From Ruminococcus_C callidus (GTDB lineage: Bacteria; Bacillota; Clostridia; Oscillospirales; Ruminococcaceae), in contig NZ_CP186925.1 of the NCBI RefSeq assembly GCF_049562855.1, positions 1,240,001 through 1,304,000 on the forward strand: DNA of 64,000 bases, written 5' to 3'. A program made the translations under genes and the position numbers. Shown here in pieces: positions 31,859-40,305 of this stretch; position 1 is the stretch's first letter; the number at the start of each line of letters is the position of its first letter. The notes under the pieces were generated by a model. It saw only the letters and a program-made list of their open reading frames with translations. It was not told the origin of the DNA and did not search any database.

Positions 31859-32031
31859 GGAAACACTGCATAAAGCCCGCCTGGCGGCTTTGCACGCAAT
31901 CTGCTTGCAGATTTTCCGTCAGATTGCCCAGAAATCCCTTGCCATACATCAAGTATGCCTGCGGAATTTCTGGGCAATCTGCCGAAAAATCTGACTACGC
32001 ATCTTACGCACAAGCTTTATTCAGTGTTTCC
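31859..32031 (+). repeat. Full-length 173-bp MITE, subfamily B
   Basis: Ends GGAAACACTGCATAAAG and its near complement; 4-bp direct repeat TAAA (31855-31858, 32032-32035). It is colinear with subfamily A (shared TTGCACGC and ATCTGCTTGCA stretches) but the central palindrome is different (GCCCAGAAATCC / GGAATTTCTGGGC). It ends 12 bases before the -35 of the mannanase promoter. Confidence 0.92.
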
Positions 32032-32042
32032 TAAATTATCTG

Positions 32043-32071
32043 TTGCATCTTCGGCTAACTTGTGGTATAAT
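32043..32071 (+). promoter_or_regulatory. Sigma-A promoter of the GH26 gene
   Basis: TTGCAT (32043-32048), 17-base spacer, TATAAT (32066-32071). Confidence 0.82.
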
Positions 32072-32119
32072 AACAATATCTACAGTTTCGGCAGAAACTA
32101 CAAAAAAGGAGGATCTACG

Positions 32120-33910
32120 TTGAAAACAAGAAAACGATATTCAGTCGCCGCGGTATGCGTTGCGGCAGCATGTACAATTTCCATGGGTGCATCTTCTGCA
32201 ATGCCGGTTCTGGCAGCTGCAAAGAGCAGTGACACTGTTCAGAAGTACGAATTTGAAAACGGAAGCACCAGCGGCGGAAAAATTTACAACGAGGGCTGGA
32301 AGGGCAATACCGAGGAGGACGGCAGCGGCGAGGACTTTGACTTGACCAATGCGTCCGGCGGATTTTCCTATCTGGATCAAAAGGGGACAACTGTCAGCCT
32401 AAAGGTTACCGTCGAAGAAGCCGGTCTTTACGAGATGAAGATTTCCTACTGTGAACCCTATGACAAAAACAAAAAGGTGCAATACCTGAATGTCAATGGC
32501 GTAAATCAGGGAGAAGTCAGCTTTTCTCACAACCTGAAATTCGAGGAAACTTCTGGTGGTGTAGTGATGCTCAATGCCGGCGAGAACACCATTGAATTGA
32601 GTGCCTATTGGGGCTATACATTCTTTGATTACCTGACGATTCAGCCGGCAGATGAAAGCCTGACAAATCTTTCACCAACAAGAACGCTTTCCAATCCCAA
32701 TGCGTCAGATTCCACTAAGCGGCTGTATCAGTATCTCTGCGACCAATACGGAAAGCATATCATTTCCGGACAGCAGGAGTACTGTGGCTCGCATAACTAC
32801 AACCTGTACGCAGATCCGACCAATTTCATCAAGGATAACGAACAGGAATTCGAGTATCTGGAAAAGACGACCGGCAAAATGTGTGCGATTCGCGGAATCG
32901 ACTTCTTGAACTATCGTTCCAATGCCACATGGGACGATAACGCAGCCGAACGTACCATTCAGTGGGTGAATGAATACAAAGGCATTGCTGCCCTTGTGTG
33001 GCACTGGAGCGTGCCATCAGAGGAGGGGAGTACAGACTGCAATTTCTATGTGGAATCTGCCAGTGCCAACTATACCACATTCAGTATTTCCAGAGCACTG
33101 GAAGAAGGCACATGGGAAAATAAGGTGCTGATGGCGGACATTGCGGAAATTGCAAAGCAGCTGAAAAAGCTGAAAGATGCCGATGTGCCGGTTCTGTGGC
33201 GACCGCTGCATGAAGCTGAAGGAGCGTGGTTCTGGTGGGGAGCCGAAGGACCGGAGCCCTGCAAAAAGCTGTACCGCCTTCTCTACGACCAGCTGACTAA
33301 CGTCTATGGATTGGACAATCTGATTTGGGTCTGGAACAGCTACACCTATTCCACATCTCCGGACTGGTATCCGGGCGATGATGTGGTAGATATTGTAGGA
33401 TACGATAAGTATAATGCCGTAGACGGCAAGCCAAACCTAAGTTCAATTTCTTCCACATTCTATAGTCTGGTGCAGAGTACAGACGGACAGAAAATGGTAG
33501 CAATGGCAGAAAACGACACCATTCCTTCTTTGGAAAACCTGCTGAAAGACAAGGCTTCGTGGCTGTACTTCTGCCCGTGGTATATGAACTACCTTACCAG
33601 TGAGCAGAACAACCCTGCAGAGAATCTAAAAGAGATCTATAACAGCGAGTACTGTATCACGTTGGACGAACTGCCGGATCTGAAAAAATATCCGCTGGAC
33701 GGCAGTGATGCCGATTCTGATGCTGTACTGGCGGGAGATGTCAATCTGGACAATGCAGTAAATCTGGCAGACATCATCTTGCTGCAAAAGTACCTGCTGG
33801 GAAAAACGACACTGACAGAGCAGCAGGCAAAGGCGGCTGACTATGCGAAAGATGCATTGATAAACGGAACTGACTTGACAGCACTGCGACAGGCTTTGCA
33901 AAAAGGCTAA
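32120..33910 (+). CDS. Secreted GH26 beta-mannanase with CBM35-like and dockerin domains
   Basis: 596 residues from TTG 32120 (AAGGAGG upstream); the ORF reads back through the promoter and is not used there. A signal peptide ends near AMPVLAAA. Residues about 41-175 look like a CBM35 (YEFENGSTSGGKIYNEGW, ending WGYTFFDYLTIQPA). The GH26 barrel (about 190-520) has the acid/base Glu365 in WRPLHEAEGAWFWWG and the nucleophile Glu464 in MVAMAENDTIPS. Residues about 538-596 are a type I dockerin: the first calcium repeat GDVNLDNAVNLADIILLQKY is good, the second (INGTDLTALRQAL) is short of ligands. It should cleave mannan and dock on a cellulosome-like scaffold. Confidence 0.93.
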   Translation: MKTRKRYSVAAVCVAAACTISMGASSAMPVLAAAKSSDTVQKYEFENGSTSGGKIYNEGWKGNTEEDGSGEDFDLTNASGGFSYLDQKGTTVSLKVTVEEAGLYEMKISYCEPYDKNKKVQYLNVNGVNQGEVSFSHNLKFEETSGGVVMLNAGENTIELSAYWGYTFFDYLTIQPADESLTNLSPTRTLSNPNASDSTKRLYQYLCDQYGKHIISGQQEYCGSHNYNLYADPTNFIKDNEQEFEYLEKTTGKMCAIRGIDFLNYRSNATWDDNAAERTIQWVNEYKGIAALVWHWSVPSEEGSTDCNFYVESASANYTTFSISRALEEGTWENKVLMADIAEIAKQLKKLKDADVPVLWRPLHEAEGAWFWWGAEGPEPCKKLYRLLYDQLTNVYGLDNLIWVWNSYTYSTSPDWYPGDDVVDIVGYDKYNAVDGKPNLSSISSTFYSLVQSTDGQKMVAMAENDTIPSLENLLKDKASWLYFCPWYMNYLTSEQNNPAENLKEIYNSEYCITLDELPDLKKYPLDGSDADSDAVLAGDVNLDNAVNLADIILLQKYLLGKTTLTEQQAKAADYAKDALINGTDLTALRQALQKG

Positions 33911-34028
33911 GGCAATACTTCTTTCACAAAAATGCTCGTGAATACATCAAGTATTCACTCCGCTTTTTGTTCCATCTGACGGAAAATTTGACGACACATC
34001 TGTCGCACAATCTTTGTGCGGTATTGCC
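33911..34028 (+). repeat. 118-bp deletion copy of the MITE, subfamily A
   Basis: Right end is intact, left end keeps GGCAATAC then jumps to the central part (TTCACAAAAATGCTCGTG). Direct repeat CTAA (33907-33910, 34029-34032). The left flanking repeat contains the TAA stop of the mannanase gene. Confidence 0.88.
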
Positions 34029-34041
34029 CTAAAAAAATTAC

Positions 34042-34083
34042 AAAACGGGATACGACCGGTAAATCCAGTCGTATCCCGTTTTC
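34042..34083. terminator. Shared terminator of the mannanase and nrdG genes
   Basis: 15-bp perfect stem (AAAACGGGATACGAC and complement) with A/T-runs on both sides, serving both convergent genes. Confidence 0.92.
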
Positions 34084-34087
34084 TTAG

Positions 34088-34600
34088 CTATTGATTTGCT
34101 TCGGTAAATACTCCGTTTTTCTTGCGAAGAATCCGTTGATTTGCAGAACCGCGAAATGCCAGCTGCAAGGACTTCTGTCCCTCCACAAAAGGTCCGTCTA
34201 CCAGCACATCGATTTCCCGCAGCAACGCATCAGTGGCATCGCACCGATAGGGGCTGTCTGCCAGCAGGTCTGTTTCCAGAACACAGCCGGTATAGCACCA
34301 GATGTCTTTTTCTGTACCGTAAGCTTTTCGCACTGCCTGTACCAATTCCAGCAGTACAGGCTGGTTCTCCGGCTCCATTGGCTCCCCGCCAATCAGTGTC
34401 AGCCCTCGGATATAACTGGGTTCCAGCAGCCGCAGAAGCTGTTCTGTCGTTGCTTCAGTGTACGGTGTGCCATAATCGAAGCACCACGTTTCCGGATTGA
34501 AGCAGTTCTTGCAGGCATGCCGACAGCCGGAAACGAATAAGGATACCCGCACGCCCTCGCCATTGGCAATGTCGCAAGACTTGATTGCACCATAATACAT
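34088..34600 (-). CDS. nrdG: Anaerobic ribonucleotide reductase activating protein
   Basis: 170 residues. The radical SAM motif is CRHACKNC, with GLTLIGGEPM as the AdoMet-binding strand. It uses AdoMet to install the glycyl radical on NrdD. ATG 34600 is chosen (GAGG nine bases upstream); the ATG two codons earlier is too close to it. It lies 15 bases after nrdD in one operon, the usual order. Confidence 0.95.
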   Translation of the reverse strand: MYYGAIKSCDIANGEGVRVSLFVSGCRHACKNCFNPETWCFDYGTPYTEATTEQLLRLLEPSYIRGLTLIGGEPMEPENQPVLLELVQAVRKAYGTEKDIWCYTGCVLETDLLADSPYRCDATDALLREIDVLVDGPFVEGQKSLQLAFRGSANQRILRKKNGVFTEANQ

Positions 34601-34615
34601 ATGCATTCGCCTCTT

Positions 34616-36775
34616 TTACAGGTGCATTACACGGTCGCGGATTTCCTGTGTGCGCCCCTGATTCCAGAACTGGGTACCGATGTATCCGCAGGTGCGGCGG
34701 GCAACGTTCAGTTTATCCTGATCGCGGTTGCCGCAGTTGGGGCATTCCCATACCAGCTTGCCGTCATCTTCTACGATCTGGATTTCGCCGTCATAGCCGC
34801 AAACCTGACAATAATCGCTCTTGGTGTTCAGTTCTGCATACATGATATTTTCGTAAATATGCTGCATTACCGCAATCACAGCCGGAATGTTGTTTTGCAT
34901 GTTGGGTACTTCTACATAGCTGATCGCACCGCCGGGGGAGAGTTCCTGGAACTGTGCTTCAAAAGACAGCTTGTCAAAAGCATTGATCGGTTCGGTAACA
35001 TGTACATGATAGCTGTTGGTGATGTAGTTTTTGTCTGTGACGCCCTCAATCACGCCAAAGCGTTCCTGCAGGCAACGGGCAAACTTATACGTGGTAGATT
35101 CCAAAGGCGTGCCGTACAGACTGAAATCGATATTGGTTTCCTTTGCCCATTTCTTGCAGGTATCGTTCAGATGCCGCATGACCTTTAGTGCAAATGGCGT
35201 TGCAGAGGGGTCTGTGTGTGATTTTCCGGTCATATACCGTGTGCATTCACACAGTCCGGCATAGCCCAGCGACAGGGTAGAATAACCGCCGTACAAAAGC
35301 TTGTCAATGGTTTCGCCTTTTTTCAGACGAGCCAGTGCACCATACTGCCACAGAATCGGAGCCACATCAGACGGTGTGCCTTTCAGGCGTTCATGACGGC
35401 ACATCAGGGCACGATAGCACAGCTGTAACCGTTCGTCGAAGATTTCCCAGAAACGCTTTTCATCGCCGCCGGAGGAGCATGCGATGTCCACCAGATTCAG
35501 CGTGACAACGCCCTGATTAAAGCGGCCATAGAACTTGTACTTGCCGGCTTCGTCTTTGTAAACGGTCAGGAAAGAACGGCAGCCCATGCAGGTATAGCAG
35601 TTGCCCTCTTTCAGGGATTTCATAATTTTTTCGGAAATATAATCCGGAACCATGCGTTTTGCTGTGCACTCCGCAGCCAGCTTTGTGAGATAAAAATACT
35701 TGGAATCCTCGCGAATATTATTTTCTTCCAGTACGTAGATCAGCTTCGGGAATGCCGGCGTAATGTAGACACCCTTTTCATTTTTCACTCCTTGAATTCG
35801 CTGCCGGAGCATTTCCTCGATAATCAATGCCAGATCATCTCTGGTTTGTCCCTCCGGTACTTCATTCAGGTACATGAATACTGTGACAAACGGAGCCTGC
35901 CCGTTGGTCGTCATCAGAGTGATAACCTGATACTGAATCATCTGTACACCCTGAATGATCTCGTTCCGGACACGCATTTCGGCGATCTGGTTGATCGTTT
36001 CATCATCGGTATCTTTTCCCAGACGTTCAAATTCGCGGCGAACATCACGGCGGAACTTCTCACGGCTGGTCTGCACAAATGGTGCCAAGTGGGACAGGGT
36101 AATACTCTGACCACCGTATTGAGAACTTGCAATTTGTGCAATGATCTGTGTGGAAATGTTACATGCGGTAGAAAAACTGTGCGGCTTTTCGATCATAGTT
36201 TCGCTGATAACAGTTCCGTTCTGCAGCATATCCTCCAGATTGACCAGACAGCAATTGTGCATGTGCTGTGCGAAATAGTCTGCATCATGGAAATGAATAA
36301 TACCTTCCCGATGAGCATCTGTAATATCATGGGGCAGCAAAAAGCGGGTCGTAATGTCCTTGCTGACTTCGCCCGCCATGTAATCACGCTGTACACTGTT
36401 GACAATCGGATTCTTATTGGAATTTTCCTGCTTGACTTCTTCATTTTCGAAATTCAGCAGACTTAGAATCTTTTGGTCAGTTGTGTTGGACTGCCGCAGC
36501 AGTCCCCGTTCATAGCGGTAGGTGATATAATTTTTTGCAACGGTGAATGCACCGTACTTCATGATCTCAATTTCCACCCAGTCCTGAATGGTTTCAACGT
36601 CCACTGCACGGTTCATGCCGGCACATCGTGTTTCAATGTCACTGGCAATTTTGGCAATGGTTTCCGAGGAAAGCTGCTCCGCTTCAATGACAGTGATATT
36701 TGCTTTCCCAACAGCTGCGATGATCTTCGCACGGTCGAAGACATCTTCCTTGCCGCTTCGTTTGATGATTTTCAC
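34616..36775 (-). CDS. nrdD: Anaerobic (class III) ribonucleoside-triphosphate reductase
   Basis: 719 residues. An N-terminal ATP-cone (MKIIKRSGKEDVFDRAKIIAA region, to about 95) gives allosteric control. The barrel follows, and the C terminus carries a zinc site (YCQVCGYDG and WECPNCGNRD) and the glycyl radical loop RRTCGYIG. The enzyme makes deoxyribonucleotides without oxygen. A perfect promoter and two NrdR-like boxes lie about 250-360 bases upstream. GGAGG precedes the start. Confidence 0.97.
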   Translation of the reverse strand: MKIIKRSGKEDVFDRAKIIAAVGKANITVIEAEQLSSETIAKIASDIETRCAGMNRAVDVETIQDWVEIEIMKYGAFTVAKNYITYRYERGLLRQSNTTDQKILSLLNFENEEVKQENSNKNPIVNSVQRDYMAGEVSKDITTRFLLPHDITDAHREGIIHFHDADYFAQHMHNCCLVNLEDMLQNGTVISETMIEKPHSFSTACNISTQIIAQIASSQYGGQSITLSHLAPFVQTSREKFRRDVRREFERLGKDTDDETINQIAEMRVRNEIIQGVQMIQYQVITLMTTNGQAPFVTVFMYLNEVPEGQTRDDLALIIEEMLRQRIQGVKNEKGVYITPAFPKLIYVLEENNIREDSKYFYLTKLAAECTAKRMVPDYISEKIMKSLKEGNCYTCMGCRSFLTVYKDEAGKYKFYGRFNQGVVTLNLVDIACSSGGDEKRFWEIFDERLQLCYRALMCRHERLKGTPSDVAPILWQYGALARLKKGETIDKLLYGGYSTLSLGYAGLCECTRYMTGKSHTDPSATPFALKVMRHLNDTCKKWAKETNIDFSLYGTPLESTTYKFARCLQERFGVIEGVTDKNYITNSYHVHVTEPINAFDKLSFEAQFQELSPGGAISYVEVPNMQNNIPAVIAVMQHIYENIMYAELNTKSDYCQVCGYDGEIQIVEDDGKLVWECPNCGNRDQDKLNVARRTCGYIGTQFWNQGRTQEIRDRVMHL

Positions 36776-36871
36776 AATTATTCCTCCAATTCCAGATAAT
36801 AATCAAAGAACTCAGCTTTATGAACACAGAAAAGTACTTCAAAAAGGTAAGTTTTTTTGGAAATGCTTTGA

Positions 36872-36916
36872 GCAGTATTGCACAGAGCATGTTTGTTGAT
36901 TTTGTGCGGTATTGCT
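36872..36916. repeat. Degenerate MITE remnant in the nrdD leader
   Basis: GCAGTATTGCACAGAGCA and TGTGCGGTATTGC form an imperfect hairpin resembling both ends of subfamily A with the middle lost. No flanking repeat remains. It lies within the presumed nrdD transcript leader. Confidence 0.55.
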
Positions 36917-37026
36917 TTTATTGCAATTTTCTTTTTCATGGCAAACAGAAAGCTGCATGTTACAGCAGCCTTTCTTCCCAATCATTGATAAAAATCCGTT
37001 TCAAAATACGATGTTGAACAGCTATT

Positions 37027-37055
37027 ATTATATCGCGATTCTTCCGATCTGTCAA
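37027..37055 (-). promoter_or_regulatory. Sigma-A promoter of nrdD-nrdG
   Basis: On the minus strand TTGACA (37050-37055), 17-base spacer, TATAAT (37027-37032): perfect consensus. Confidence 0.88.
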
Positions 37056-37084
37056 GAAAATTTTTTATGTATTTTCCACTCGAA

Positions 37085-37132
37085 ACACAACAAATTGTGG
37101 TTACGCAACTTGCGCACCACAAGATATAGTAT
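37085..37132 (-). promoter_or_regulatory. Two tandem NrdR-box-like sites upstream of the nrdD promoter
   Basis: Against the consensus ACACTATATATAGTGT, ACACAACAAATTGTGG (37085-37100) matches 11 of 16 and the complement of 37117-37132 matches 12 of 16. Start-to-start spacing is 32 bases, as for known NrdR box pairs. The pair ends 30 bases from the -35. NrdR represses ribonucleotide reductase genes when dATP/ATP is ample. Confidence 0.6.
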
Positions 37133-37495
37133 TTTTCAAGAAACACTTTCGAAATAGCAGCATACATCTTGACCGCCGTGTTCACATGCTTTTCGTGCTG
37201 GAATTTTCCGGAAGGAATAAGCCGCTTACATGTAACATATAAAGTTCAAAAGGTTCAAATTTTTCGGAAATGCCATGCAGAAAAATATCGTTTTGATTGT
37301 TGTGCGACTGCAAAAAATGAGTTACTTGTATTATACCAAAGAGAAATTGAAAAGGCAAGTGATTTCCATAAAAACTGAAAAGAACAACTTTTTGTCACAC
37401 GAAATTTCAGAAACAAGAACTTTCGGAAAGAATACTGACACGTTTTTTGTGGAACACAGCTTTTTGTGTATTTTTTGCAATTTTTCAAATCAGTG
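37133..37495. other. Intergenic region, no gene seen
   Basis: AT-rich DNA between the divergent nrdD and dockerin-protein promoters. Short ORFs here lack ribosome-binding sites. Nothing further is recognised. Confidence 0.5.
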
Positions 37496-37524
37496 TTGAC
37501 TTTTTGCAGAATGTGTGCTATAAT
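37496..37524 (+). promoter_or_regulatory. Sigma-A promoter of the dockerin protein gene
   Basis: TTGACT (37496-37501), 17-base spacer, TATAAT (37519-37524), then AAAACC. The whole stretch closely resembles the promoter of the cohesin-like lipoprotein at 3506-3534. Confidence 0.87.
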
Positions 37525-37591
37525 AAAACCACAATACACTGTGGCATGCATCACAAATTGTGCAATGTTACAAATAAAGGAGTTTTGATTT

Positions 37592-38401
37592 ATGAAGACT
37601 TTGAAGAAAGTCGCAGCTGTTCTGGCTGCATCGATGGCTTTGAACGCAGTTGCATTTACTGGTGCATTTTCTGCATCTGCTGAAGAAGACGTTACCGTAA
37701 TCGGTACTGCATCCCTGAAGGGCCAGATGGGAACATATGGCTACTGGGGCGAAGACAATACTGGAAATTCGGAAGATCTTACAAATAAGCCGGTGCAGAT
37801 CACAAACGAAGACAAGCAGTATACTGCATCTTGGGAGATCACCGGTGATGGCACTGGATCTATCGAATTCCTGATGCTGGAGTTTGATACGAACGATGAC
37901 CATTTCATTACAAAGGATACTTATCCGGATTTGGCAATCACAATTGACTCTGTAAAGGTAGACGGCAACGAGGTCGATTACAAGATGTCTGATAATGCAG
38001 TAGACTACAAATATTATGCTAATGATACCGGTACAACACGTGCATATCTCCTGAATACGTGGAATGCATCTGGTCGAAAAGTAACCGATATTTCTGCGGA
38101 AACTGCTGTGGCTCAGAGCGTTGAAGTTACTTTCAGCGTTGCCAATGTATACGCTGCTCTGCCGTATGGTGACCTTAACGAAGACGGTATTGTAGATACT
38201 ATCGACCTGCTGGAACTCGCATTGGACGTGGCACAGAAGGGTGCTGGTATGGGTTCTTCTTTCGATGAGCGTAAGACCAAGCTGGCAGATCTGGATGGAA
38301 ATGATACTTTGGATTCAATGGATATTTACTATCTGTTGCTGCATATTGCACAGAGTGGTGCTGGCATTACCGTTGATCCGTTCCCGGTAACTGTAAAGTA
38401 A
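37592..38401 (+). CDS. Secreted dockerin-bearing protein of unknown function
   Basis: 269 residues. The signal peptide MKTLKKVAAVLAASMALNAV ends near SASAEE. Residues about 35-185 form a beta-rich domain (LKGQMGTYGYWGEDNTGNSE, IEFLMLEFDTNDDHFITKD) that was not recognised. The C terminus has two dockerin-type calcium repeats: GDLNEDGIVDTIDLLELAL from residue 193 and LADLDGNDTLDSMDIYYLLL from about 231, separated by a longer linker than usual. It probably binds a cohesin on the cell surface. AAAGGAG precedes the start. It is monocistronic with a strong terminator. Confidence 0.82.
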   Translation: MKTLKKVAAVLAASMALNAVAFTGAFSASAEEDVTVIGTASLKGQMGTYGYWGEDNTGNSEDLTNKPVQITNEDKQYTASWEITGDGTGSIEFLMLEFDTNDDHFITKDTYPDLAITIDSVKVDGNEVDYKMSDNAVDYKYYANDTGTTRAYLLNTWNASGRKVTDISAETAVAQSVEVTFSVANVYAALPYGDLNEDGIVDTIDLLELALDVAQKGAGMGSSFDERKTKLADLDGNDTLDSMDIYYLLLHIAQSGAGITVDPFPVTVK

Positions 38402-38435
38402 TCCTATCTTTTCTTTGAAAAGTAAAATCTAATAC

Positions 38436-38472
38436 AAAAGGGGGAGTTGTATTTTGCAACTCTCCCTTTTTG
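38436..38472 (+). terminator. Terminator after the dockerin protein gene
   Basis: Stem AAAAGGGGGAGTTG with CAACTCTCCCTTTT (one mismatch), loop TATTTTG, followed by a T-run. Confidence 0.88.
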
Positions 38473-38499
38473 TATGTGATATAAACCAGAGCAGAAAAA

Positions 38500-38540
38500 G
38501 CAGGCACAATAGGAGAGAGTACTCGTCGTATTGTGCCTGC
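38500..38540 (-). terminator. Terminator after dapB
   Basis: 12-bp stem (GCAGGCACAATA 38500-38511 with 38529-38540), followed on the minus strand by CTTTTTCTG. Confidence 0.85.
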
Positions 38541-38563
38541 TCTTTTAATTCAAATTTGTAAAC

Positions 38564-39319
38564 TTATTCTTGTACCAGTTGCTTCATGTCGTACATGCCA
38601 GCCGGCTTGCCGCAGAGATAGACCGCAGCGTTTACTGCACCTACAGCGAAGACTGTTTTTGAAGCTGCACTGTGGGAAAGGGTAATCACTTCGTCCTGTC
38701 CTGCAAAGATCACGTCATGTTCGCCGACAATTGTGCCGCCACGAATGGAATGCATACCGATTTCTTTGCTGTCACGCTTCATGCGGCGTGCGTGACGATC
38801 GTATACATAATGATACTCATTGTTCAGGGTGTCGTTAATGGCATTGGCAATCATAATTGCTGTGCCGCTGGGAGCATCGATCTTCTGATTGTGATGCTTC
38901 TCTACAATCTCAATGTCAAACTGTCCGCCCAGAACAGTGGCAGCTTTCTTTGCTAGTTCCACCAGCAGGTTAATGCCTAATGACATGTTGAACGTAAAGA
39001 ATACCGGAATCTGTTGAGATGCACTCTGGATTTTCTGGATCTGTGCATCGTCATAGCCAGTGGTTGCCAGCACCAGTGCAACATTGTTGACCAGTGCGTA
39101 TTCCAGCAATTCGTCCAGTGTGGACGGATTGGAGAAATCAATAATCACGTCCGGTACTTCCGGAAGTTCTGCCGGAGTTGCAACAATGGGGAAATCCGCA
39201 TACTTTGCAGTGTACGAATCCACACCGCCAATTACTGTGCAATCGTCCCGTCCGTCAATACAGGAAGCTACGGTGTGTCCCATTTTGCCGTTTGCACCGC
39301 AAATTACAATCTTTGTCAT
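38564..39319 (-). CDS. dapB: 4-hydroxy-tetrahydrodipicolinate reductase
   Basis: 251 residues. NAD(P)-binding IVICGANGKMGHTVAS, the strand VIIDFSNPSTLDELLEYA, and the catalytic EKHHNQKIDAPSGTA are the DapB hallmarks, with SIRGGTIVGEHDVIF later. It reduces the DapA product to tetrahydrodipicolinate. It is third in the asd-dapA-dapB operon under the lysine riboswitch. Confidence 0.97.
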   Translation of the reverse strand: MTKIVICGANGKMGHTVASCIDGRDDCTVIGGVDSYTAKYADFPIVATPAELPEVPDVIIDFSNPSTLDELLEYALVNNVALVLATTGYDDAQIQKIQSASQQIPVFFTFNMSLGINLLVELAKKAATVLGGQFDIEIVEKHHNQKIDAPSGTAIMIANAINDTLNNEYHYVYDRHARRMKRDSKEIGMHSIRGGTIVGEHDVIFAGQDEVITLSHSAASKTVFAVGAVNAAVYLCGKPAGMYDMKQLVQE

Positions 39320-39354
39320 AATCCTTGCCTCTTTTCTCGTCCGAATATCTTTCC

Positions 39355-40245
39355 TTAGGAGAGCATACCGTATGCACGCAGAGTTGCCTGCATTGCAGCC
39401 TTGTGCTCATCGCTCATATCCAACAGCGGCATTCTGCAGGGACCAGAGGGCATGCCAAGCTGGTTCATAGCTTCCTTGACCGGAATCGGATTAACTTCCA
39501 TAAACAGATCATTGATCAGACGGAGATACTTCAGCTGCAATTCGGAAGCAGCTGCGAAGTTGTTTTCCAGACAATACTGAGTCATCTGATGTGTTTCCTT
39601 CGGCAGTACATTAGACAGTACAGAAATAACACCCTTGCCGCCCAAGGACATGATCGGAACGATCATATCATCGTTGCCGCTGTAGATGTCGATCTTATCG
39701 CCGCACTTTGCAGCAACCTTTGCGGTATAGCCAATGTTTCCGCTGGCTTCCTTGATTGCTGCAATGTTCTTGTGCTCTGCCAGTGCTGCAACGGTGCTGA
39801 CATCAAAACCTACGCCGGTACGGCTGGGAACATTGTAAAGAATGATCGGCAGGTCTACGCTGTCTGCAATGGCATTGTAATGAGCCACAAGACCTCTCTG
39901 TGTGGTCTTGTTGTAATACGGGGTAACGATCAGCAGACCGTTTGCACCTAGTTCCTGAGCCTCTTGAGAGAGCTCAATGGCATACTTGGTGTCATTGCTT
40001 CCGGTTCCGGCAATGACCGGAATCCGGTTGTGGGTATGCTCTACTGCAAAACGGATGCATTCCCGATGCTCCTTATCGTCCAGCGTAGAGGATTCACCGG
40101 TTGTACCACAGATGATAATGGCATCTGTACCGTTTTCAATCTGAAAATCAATGTTCTTTGCCAGACCGGCATAATCTACAGAACCGTCCTCCAGCATCGG
40201 TGTAATAATGGCTACGCCAGCACCGGTAAAAATGGTGTTTTTCAT
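39355..40245 (-). CDS. dapA: 4-hydroxy-tetrahydrodipicolinate synthase
   Basis: 296 residues, a single TIM barrel. CGTTGESSTL binds pyruvate's carboxylate, the catalytic tyrosine is in LPIILYNVPSRTG and the Schiff-base lysine in NIAAIKEASGNIG. It condenses pyruvate with aspartate semialdehyde made by the preceding gene. GGAGGTAA precedes the start. It lies in the riboswitch-controlled operon. Confidence 0.97.
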   Translation of the reverse strand: MKNTIFTGAGVAIITPMLEDGSVDYAGLAKNIDFQIENGTDAIIICGTTGESSTLDDKEHRECIRFAVEHTHNRIPVIAGTGSNDTKYAIELSQEAQELGANGLLIVTPYYNKTTQRGLVAHYNAIADSVDLPIILYNVPSRTGVGFDVSTVAALAEHKNIAAIKEASGNIGYTAKVAAKCGDKIDIYSGNDDMIVPIMSLGGKGVISVLSNVLPKETHQMTQYCLENNFAAASELQLKYLRLINDLFMEVNPIPVKEAMNQLGMPSGPCRMPLLDMSDEHKAAMQATLRAYGMLS

Positions 40246-40305
40246 AAAAATTACCTCCTGATGGTAATCAAAATCTCAATAAGATGTGTGCTTTACAGAA
40301 ATGCA

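Noticed and set aside
31955..32119. N-terminal extension of the mannanase ORF
   Set aside because: It would start inside a MITE and read through the promoter; the TTG at 32120 has a good site and is followed by a signal peptide.
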